A stretch of 64,000 nucleotides of DNA from Luzula sylvatica. Lineage: Eukaryota; Streptophyta; Magnoliopsida; Poales; Juncaceae. The notes below the pieces were generated by a model. The model was not told the origin of the DNA. It ran no database searches and saw only the letters and a program-made list of their open reading frames with translations. The position numbers and the translations under genes were made by a program. The stretch covers positions 63,840,366 through 63,904,365 of the forward strand of contig OX326958.1 in the NCBI GenBank assembly GCA_946800325.1, given 5' to 3'. Of this stretch, positions 56,936-64,000 are shown piece by piece (positions within the stretch are counted from its first letter, which is position 1; every line of letters starts with the position of its first letter).

Positions 56936-57420
56936 TTACATTTTGGTCCTTTTTTATTTACATTTTCGTCCTTTTTAGTTTAAAAATTATATTTTGGTCC
57001 TTTTTGTTTACATGTTGGTCATTTTTAGTATAAAAAATTACATTTTGGTCCTCTTCGTCAACAGGGGCCTTTTCGAAAAAAAAATGTAATTCACATTTTG
57101 GTCCTTTTTAATTTACATTTTGGTCCTCTTTAGTTTGAAAAATTACATTTTGGTCCTTTTTATTTACATTTTAGTCCTTTTTAGTTTAAAAAATTACATT
57201 TTGGCCCTTTTCATTTACACCTTGATCCTCTTTTATTTACATGTCGGTCCTTTTTTACATTTTTGAATTTATATTTTGGTCCTTTTTATTTTAAGTTTAC
57301 ACTTTGGTCCTTTTTATTAACATTTTGTTCCTTTTTTATTTAAATTTCGGTCCTTTCTAACATTTGAATTTATATTTTGGTCCTTTTTATTTATATGTTG
57401 GTCCTTTTTAGTTTTAATTT
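56936..57420. repeat. Minisatellite of TTACATTTTGGTCCTTTTT-type units
   Basis: About 20 irregular units of 20-24 bp, sharing TTTTGGTCCTTTTT and separated by TAGTTTAAAAA- or TATTTACA-type spacers. Confidence 0.85.
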
Positions 57421-57766
57421 ACATTTTTTGATATTTATAAAGTTAAGAAAATTGATATTCTATGCTTGCTCCACGTCATCCTTTACCTTTTGACTTTTTT
57501 ATATTTGAATTTCTCACTTTAATTATGATTGATTTCTTATCATTATCATGGATATCAACTATATACAATTAATATCATTTATATGTTGGTCCTTTTTAGT
57601 TTTAATTTACATTTTTTGATATTTATAAAGTTAAGAAAATTGCTCTTCTGTGCTTGCTCCACGTCATCATTTACCTTTTCACTTTTTTATATTTGAATTT
57701 CTCACTTTAATTACGATTGATTTCTTATCATTATCATGGATATCAACTATATATAATTAATATCAT
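57389..57766. repeat. 188-bp tandem duplication
   Basis: ATTTATATGTTGGTCC starts both copies (57389 and 57577). They include TGCTTGCTCCACGTCATC and TTATCATTATCATGGATATC and differ at only a few positions. Confidence 0.9.
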
Positions 57767-57862
57767 TAGTAATTAATGATATCATTAATAATTTATTTTT
57801 GGCCTTTTGGTCTTCTTACCGGTTTCAGTTAAACCCACTAATTTATTTTTATTTTAACATGA

Positions 57863-58694
57863 TCTATATAAACCCACTAATTAAAAAATTACATGAATTT
57901 TGGTCCATCGTGGATCAAGTTCATTCATATTTTTTTGTATAAATTATATACGGAAAAATTTCAAAAAACTCCTTAAATAATTAGATATTATAAAAACACC
58001 TAAATTTATATATGTAGTAATTAAAAAAAAAAATATTTTCTATTAATTTAAAAAAATCTTCATATTTTTTGAGCATATAATAATTAAAAAAATTATTATA
58101 TATTATATTTATACAATTTTAATATTTCATACATTATATATATTTGACTTCTATATTTTTTCCCTGAAAAACTAACACAAAATAATGATAAAAAGAACAC
58201 AACATAGATATTCTTTTACAATATATTATTTTACAATAGATAAAAATATAAAATCATGAAATTATTACTAAAATAATCGGACAACGAAAAAAGAAAAAAA
58301 AATTGATGTTTAAATAGATATTCTTTTACGATATGTTTTCAATGTGTTTATTTATTATTGCATATTTTATTATTATTGTTTACGAATTTGGTTAAAATTA
58401 ATAATAATAAAAAAATTAATCATTACGTATGAAGATTGAAGAGTATTTGGCAAAAGGAGAATTGAATATCATCCATAAGAGAAACAAAAGTTTGGTAGAG
58501 TTTTTTTTTTTTAAATATACAAAAACATAGATTTTTTTTACCTTATCCAAAAAAGATAGGGAGTAAAAAATACACCAAAATACAGATGTGTGAACAATCA
58601 GGCAATAAAACGTAGAATCCAATAACATATTAGGAAAAATTACATCATAACAAACTCGAAGACTCCCGTGCAATCGCGCGGGGGAAAAAGCTAG
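57863..58694 (+). mobile_element. Helitron-like non-autonomous element, copy 2
   Basis: Starts TCTATATA preceded by A and ends CTAG followed by T. The 3' hairpin CCCGTGC-AATC-GCGCGGG lies about 9 bases before CTAG. These match Helitron termini (5' TC, 3' hairpin plus CTRR, insertion between A and T, no duplication). Length 832 bp. Inverted relative of 27491-28395. No coding sequence. Confidence 0.7.
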
Positions 58695-58734
58695 TTTCTT
58701 ATGAAGCTTAATAGAAAGTTTAAATGTTTAAATG

Positions 58735-60016
58735 TTTTCGTGCCCATTAATTTAACCGCTGCCAAAAGATAGTTTGCGTGCCCATTACAATAACCGCTGC
58801 CAAAGAAAGTATTCGTCCCCATTACAATAACCGCTGCCAAAAGTTAATACGTGCCCATTGCATTAACCGCTGCCAAAATGGAATTTTCGTGCCTATTATT
58901 TAACCGCTGCCAATAGATACTTTTCGTGCCGACTAATTTAAAAGCTGCCCTAGTTTAGTATTCGTGCCCGCAACATGAACCGCTGGCAAAAGATAGTTTG
59001 CGTGCCCATTACAATAACCGCTGCCAAAGAAAGTATTCGTCCCCATTACAATAACCGCTGCCCAAACATAGTTTTCCTGCCGATTAATTTAACAGCTGCC
59101 AAAAGATAGTTTTCGTGCCGATTAAATTAACGGCTGCCAAAAAAATGTTTTCGTGCGGATTACATTAACCGCTGCCCAAACATAGTTTTCCTGCCGATTA
59201 ATTTAACGGCTGCCAACATATAGTTTTCGTGCCCATTCTTTAACCGCTGCCAAATGATAGTTTTCGTGCCGATTAAATGAACCGCTGCAAAAGAATGTTT
59301 TCGTGCGGATTACATTAACCGCTGCTAAAAGAATGTTTTCGTGCCGATTACATTAACCGCTGCCAAAATGGTGTATTCGTGCCCATTCTTCATCCGCTGC
59401 CAAAAGAATGTTTTCGTGCCGATTAAATTAACCGCTGCCAAAAGAATATTTTCGTGCGGATTATATTAACCGCTGCCAAAAGATAGTTTTCGTGCCTATT
59501 AAATTGACCGCTGCCAAAAGAGTGTTTTCGTGCAAATTCTTTAATCGTTGCCAAACTATAGTTTTCGTGCCTATTAAATTAACCGCCGCCAAAAGAATGT
59601 TTTCGTCCGAATTATTTTACCGCTGCCACAAGAATGTTTTCGTGCCGATTACATTAACAGCTGCCAAAAGAGTGTTTTCGTGTCCATTCTTTAATCGCTG
59701 CCAAAAGATAGTTTTCGTGCCTATTAATTTAACAGCTGCCAAAAGTTATTTTTCCTGCCGATTAATTTAACCACTGCCAAAATATATATCGTGCCCTTTC
59801 TTTAACCGCTGCCAATCGATAGTTTTCGTCCCGTTCATATTGACAGCTGCGAAAAGATAGTTTTCGTGCCGTTCATATTAACAGCTGCCAAAAGGTAGTA
59901 TTCGTGCCATTACAGTAACCGCTGGCAAAAGATTGTTTTCTTGCCATTCATATTAACACCTGCCAAAAGATAATTTTCGTGCCCATTACGTTAACCGCTG
60001 CCAAAAGATAGTTTTG
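58735..60016. repeat. 38-bp minisatellite, about 34 units
   Basis: Unit approximately TTTTCGTGCCGATTAAATTA followed by ACCGCTGCCAAAAGATAG. I count about 34 copies by the GCTGCC landmark. Units are 35-39 bp and diverged, but pairs of units recur (the pair at about 58750-58830 returns at about 58978-59060), showing segmental amplification. The ORF-like 59492-59770 frame exists because three 38-bp units make 38 codons; it is not a gene. Confidence 0.93.
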
Positions 60017-61690
60017 AAAGTATGTAATTTGTGAATAAATTAACTACCATTCAGATTGCTAATTAATCTGTCCGTCAATTAAGAGTGCAAATAATATTCA
60101 ATTAATTAGCTTGTTAATAAGATAAAAATGAACTCATTTAAATAATATTCAATTAAATTGTAATGCTATTTGACTTGTCAAATACACCATACACTCAGAT
60201 TAACAGATTCAAATATATAAATAAATTAACTAACATGAATAATTTCCTATTAAAAATTAATCTGACAATTAACATTAAGTCAAATTACTGATATTTTTTT
60301 TTAATCCATTCAGTTACATCAATTCAAATTAATAAATAAATCAATTCAAGTTAATAAATTAACATGAGTAGCTCAAATTCCTGAAAAAAAAAACTTATAC
60401 TAACAGTCAATTCCTCGCATAAAATTGCTCCGCAAATTTCCTGCGATAATCAATATACAAATTAACAGTCAATTCATTTAATCAATAAATTATCAATTAA
60501 GTATAATTAACCAAATCTGATTATTGAATAGAAACAAATGGAAACAATAAAAATATTAACCGAATCTGATTATTCAATGGAAACTAAATTATCAATCAAG
60601 TATAATTAACAAACGGAAAGTACAATAAAGAAAATTTTGAATTGATAACCGGAAAATTAGTATGGAATTAACACGAAAAATTAGTAATAAACTATGGAAT
60701 TGATAACACCAACTGACAAAAAAAGGAATTTTTAATTGACAATTGCTAAAAATGAAAACTCCAATTATGAAATTACAGCAAATTAACAACAATAAATTTG
60801 CTGAATATTTTTGAATTTCCATCGTTTCAATTAACAGTAACAAATTAACAGCAATATCAAAATTAGTATAGCAACAAATGAACAAACTAGTATAGTTCGA
60901 ATTAACAGCAACAAATTAATTTTTTAATTTCCATCTTTTGAATTTGTTGAATATTTTCAAATTTTTAATTGCCATTTAGATATTTTGGTATAATTTCCAT
61001 TACAGCAATAAACTCCCAAAATCAATATGGAAAATATTTCAAAATTTCAATTCTTCAACAGATGAATAGTTTTGCAATACCATATATTTTCCCATCTGGA
61101 TTGCAAGCAAATAAAACAGTCGCAAAAAAAAAAAAAAAAAAAAAAAAAAATGATATCTGATGGGAAGAAATGAAAACAAAATGGCAAAACAATTAAGATA
61201 TAAATAATCAACAAGAAAACCTTAGTAATATATAAACACAACAAATAACAAACCAAAATAACAAAGAATCAATAATTATTTGTTAAAAAAATCATCAGAC
61301 CTGAAATCGTTAGATCTGAAATGAAAACCGATGAAACCCTAGATCCGAAATCAACAAAAAATTATCGAAATTCGAGATCAGCAAATCGTTATATCTCAAA
61401 TAATCAATTAAAAAAACAAAGAATCAAGAAAACCTACAAATCGCCTAAATATGTAAAAAATTCGCCGTGTTTTGAGTGAGTGAGGCTTTGAAGAATGAGA
61501 GGAGAGAGAACATAAGTTAGGGTTTGGGAGTTTAAATATGGGTCTGGTTGGTCAATCGGGCGGGTCAATCCGACCCGTCAATTGAGAAGGCAAAATCCAA
61601 GGAGATCCAAAACCTGGCCTATCTAATGCCCAATTGACCATCGAGATGTTCTTTAGATTTTGAGGGGCTGATTATATAAGGAAAATTATA
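60017..61690. other. AT-rich region with A27 tract
   Basis: No supported gene. Contains a diverged repeated phrase (AAATTATCAATTAAGTATAA, about 60487 and 60590), a run of about 27 A at 61124-61150, and at 61285-61560 a less AT-rich part whose reverse strand (GATCTAGGGTTTCATC) looks like a plant 5' leader. I cannot attach a coding exon to it. Confidence 0.45.
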
Positions 61691-61951
61691 TTATGTTCCT
61701 CAAATGTCCATCAAAATTTTTACACAATAATAATTCATGATTAATCCATGAATTATTATTTTGGATTAACGATTAATTCATAATTATTTATTTTTAATTA
61801 CTTCGAATTAATCCTCAATTGATATGGACCTTAATTATATATTAAAATGTTAATAATCACGAATTAATCGTTAATCCAAAATACTAATTCATGGATTAAC
61901 CATGGATTACTATTGTGGGGGAATTTTGGTGGACATTTGAGAGACACAGTA
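61691..61951. mobile_element. Palindromic MITE, about 260 bp
   Basis: Ends are inverted copies of each other for about 90 bp (CTCAAATGTCCATCAAAATT left; AATTTTGGTGGACATTTGAG right), with GGATTAACGATTAATTC and its complement nearer the centre. Flanks TTA and TAA; the target duplication is uncertain. Confidence 0.75.
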
Positions 61952-61982
61952 AATGGCCTCATTATATAACCCCTAAAACATC

Positions 61983-62440
61983 CTATGTTGCACGGATACG
62001 GATACAACGATACGGTAATTTTTAAAAAATCTAGTATACGATACGTTATATATTTATATTATTTAATAATATTTTAATATAATTAAACATATATATTTAA
62101 CTAATTTTATTAAATTATTATGAAAATCAAGTTGTTGTGTTATCGATTTGGATATGTTATAAATAACTAAATAAAAAAATATATGATTTAATACTATTGA
62201 GTAGTAAAAGTATTGGATATTTTTATGTTGGATTAAAAAAAAAATAATGGATCAGCCGTATCGGAACCGTATCGTGCCGTATCAGAAACGTATCGTGCAT
62301 TATCGGAACCGTATCTATTCAAATTTATATATAAAAATAGTCTCATACGCCACGTAGCGTATCGGATACGTATCGGTGCCGTATCGGTGACGTATCCGTA
62401 TCCGATACGTATCCCATACGAGCCATTGAATCTATAATGT
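61983..62440. repeat. MITE-like repeat rich in GTATCGGATACG words
   Basis: Begins CTATGTTGCACGGATACGG and ends in a stretch of CGTATCGGTGCCGTATCGG-type phrases to about 62425. The right-hand terminus is no longer an exact inverse of the left. The minus-strand frame 62233-62481 is a by-product of these words. Confidence 0.6.
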
Positions 62441-62984
<544 letters not shown>

Positions 62985-63199
62985 AATCATTACGAGCCTG
63001 ACGCGGAAGCCACTATCAAACTGTCGGAGGAACTGGATCAATCAAATCAATTATTCATGAACCCGAATCTCTAATAGAAATTGGAATTGGACGAGATAGT
63101 GGACCGAGACAAGGAGTGTCAAAACAAAGATGAAAGGACAGAGGGTGGGAGAGTGCGGCCGGGGGAGGGAGGCGACCCGGTCTCAAAGAGAGCTAACGG

Positions 63200-63600
63200 G
63201 CCCTGTTCTGGAATTGGTTGCTGTCAAACACCCATCCCAAGTGCAACAAACTATTATTCGGTTTATTTCAGCAATACAAGTGGAATTAGGAGAGGAGCTA
63301 GTAGTTCTTGTGGGTATGCTGTGCTGATGGAGTCCGCTGAATACGAAGAGTTCAACTTCGACACACGTTATATCACCACCGAAGAGCTACGAGGAGCTAA
63401 TAAGCCAGTAGTCTTAGATTGGACTATAGGAAACAAGAAATGTGAGGAAGCACATCTCCACACATCCTCTTTTGCATGCATCAGCAGTAACAGTCATTGC
63501 ACGGAGCCGAGCAATTTCAATGGCTCGCAGGGGCTGGGTTATCTATGCATCTGTTCTCCTGGTTATGAAGGAAATCCATACCTGCAAGATGGGTGCAAAG
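63200..63600 (+). CDS. WAK gene B, extracellular exon 1 (3' part)
   Basis: Open frame encoding the C-terminal part of the WAK extracellular region: PCSGIGCCQTPIPSATNYY, SSCGYAVLMESAEYEEF, PVVLDWTIGNKKCEEA, then an EGF-like module GLGYLCICSPGYEGNPYL ending DGCK. The exon ends at 63600 at a consensus donor (AAAG, then GTTTCT) in phase 1, which fits an exon 2 starting AT ATT GAT like the one at 51664. The frame is open upstream to 63081, but the homology I can recognise starts near 63200, so the N-terminal galacturonan-binding part and signal peptide are missing or lie elsewhere. Copia inserts 5 bp into the following intron. Probably a tandem paralogue of gene A. Confidence 0.85.
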
Positions 63601-63825
63601 GTTTCTGTTATTAGGATAGTGACAAGTGTTATTAGGGTAGTGACAAGTGTTAGTATGCATGTGAGTTGTTCATGCTATATAAACACCTCCATGGTGTTCA
63701 TTATTGTATCATTCAAGTTAGTAAGCAAGTAAGAGAAATAAGAAAGAAAAGCTTGTAAGGTATCCCTTCCTCTTCTTCCTCTTCCCTCTTCTCCATAGAA
63801 ATATAGCCATTATTATCCAACAAAC

Positions 63826-63837
63826 TGGTATCAGAGC
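63826..63837 (+). other. Primer binding site, initiator tRNA-Met type
   Basis: TGGTATCAGAGC, three bases after the LTR end. Confidence 0.95.
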
Positions 63838-63856
63838 GAGCGAGAGCAATATTGCA

Positions 63857-64000
63857 ATGGCGAGTTCGAATTTTCCGTTTCAATTCCCTCGTCTTACGAA
63901 AGAAAATTACGAGAATTGGTGTATACGTTTGAAAGCTTTACTTGGTTGTCATGAATGTTGGGATGTCGTCGAAAGTGGCTACACCGAGTCGGAAAACGTA
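63857..64000 (+). CDS. Copia gag, N-terminal 48 codons (runs off the window)
   Basis: ATG 63857, open to the edge. MASSNFPFQFPRLTKENYEN and WDVVESGY match the UBN2-type gag start and the gag at 15402 (LTKSNYENWSIQM, AWEVVEDGY). The frame is intact as far as seen, so the element could be young. Confidence 0.9.
   Translation, partial: MASSNFPFQFPRLTKENYENWCIRLKALLGCHECWDVVESGYTESENV

Larger units (their letters stand above)
63606..64000 (+). mobile_element. Ty1/copia element, 5' end, continuing past the window
   Basis: LTR 63606-63822 (217 bp, TGTTATTAGG...TTATCCAACA) with TATA box CTATATAAAC at about 63675, a tRNA-iMet primer site, and the start of gag. The presumed 5-bp target GTTTC (63601-63605) cannot be confirmed because the far end is outside the window. 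Confidence 0.9.

Noticed and set aside
59492..59770. 92-codon frame with repeated protein motif
   Set aside because: Produced by the 38-bp minisatellite (three units equal 38 codons); no start context or conservation.
58735..60016. CRISPR-like look of regularly spaced repeats
   Set aside because: Units are contiguous 38-bp tandem repeats with no unique spacers, in plant nuclear DNA.
61285..61560. Minus-strand gene leader (GATCTAGGGTTTCATC)
   Set aside because: Resembles a plant 5' leader but no coding exon follows on that strand within the window.

Overview
This is plant nuclear DNA, almost certainly from a flowering plant and probably a eudicot. The evidence is exons of wall-associated receptor kinase (WAK) genes, an Athila-type Ty3 retrotransposon primed by tRNA-Asp, several Ty1/copia elements primed by initiator tRNA-Met, and Helitron-, hAT-, MULE-, LINE-, SINE- and MITE-like repeats. 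No species can be named from sequence alone. Most of the window is transposon built into transposon. The host genes visible are fragments of two WAK genes, one retrocopied transcript and one unrecognised coding remnant.

Layout. 1-1529: end of an older Athila-like LTR. 1582-15940: an unrecognised minus-strand coding remnant split by a minus-strand copia element (1922-15741), which is itself split by a young Athila element (3908-14575) with an intact 1801-codon gag-pol frame. 16848-25936: a processed retrocopy (13-bp target duplication, poly-A tail) interrupted by a young, pol-less LTR element (17260-25342) that carries a broken gag and an extra ORF of the putative plant transposon protein type. 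26157-31394: AT-rich DNA with a dispersed repeat, a Helitron-like element and an 8-bp-TSD hAT-type element. 31395-44929: an LTR fragment followed by a giant inverted repeat (arms about 6.3 and 6.4 kb, 8-bp spacer near 38482) made of two decayed copia elements head to head. 44930-51660: uncharacterised DNA, a MITE, a second gene of the plant transposon protein family, a truncated MULE transposase, a 122-bp higher-order satellite and four GGCGGAG hairpins. 51664-55901: WAK EGF exon, an intron holding a LINE and a dispersed repeat, then a WAK kinase exon with a 1-bp frameshift. 56000-62980: SINE, minisatellites, Helitron-like element, MITEs and a long TA repeat. 63200-64000: WAK exon 1 of a second gene, with a new copia element starting 5 bp past its splice donor.

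The most interesting signal is a dense array of 12-bp dyads, [C/G]CGTT-NN-AACG[G/C], in two unrelated retrotransposons. In the Athila element NN is mostly GT; in the pol-less copia-type element it is mostly CG. In the copia-type element one array lies just upstream of the LTR TATA box and another just upstream of the extra ORF. In the Athila element one array lies in each LTR downstream of the TATA box and a third between pol and the polypurine tract. The related LTR at 1-1529 lacks the array. AACGG is the core of plant MYB sites, including the mitosis-specific activator, so these look like acquired regulatory arrays. The second notable object is the 12.8-kb palindrome, whose transcription would give long double-stranded RNA.

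All identities and counts were made by eye; no alignment or database search was run.
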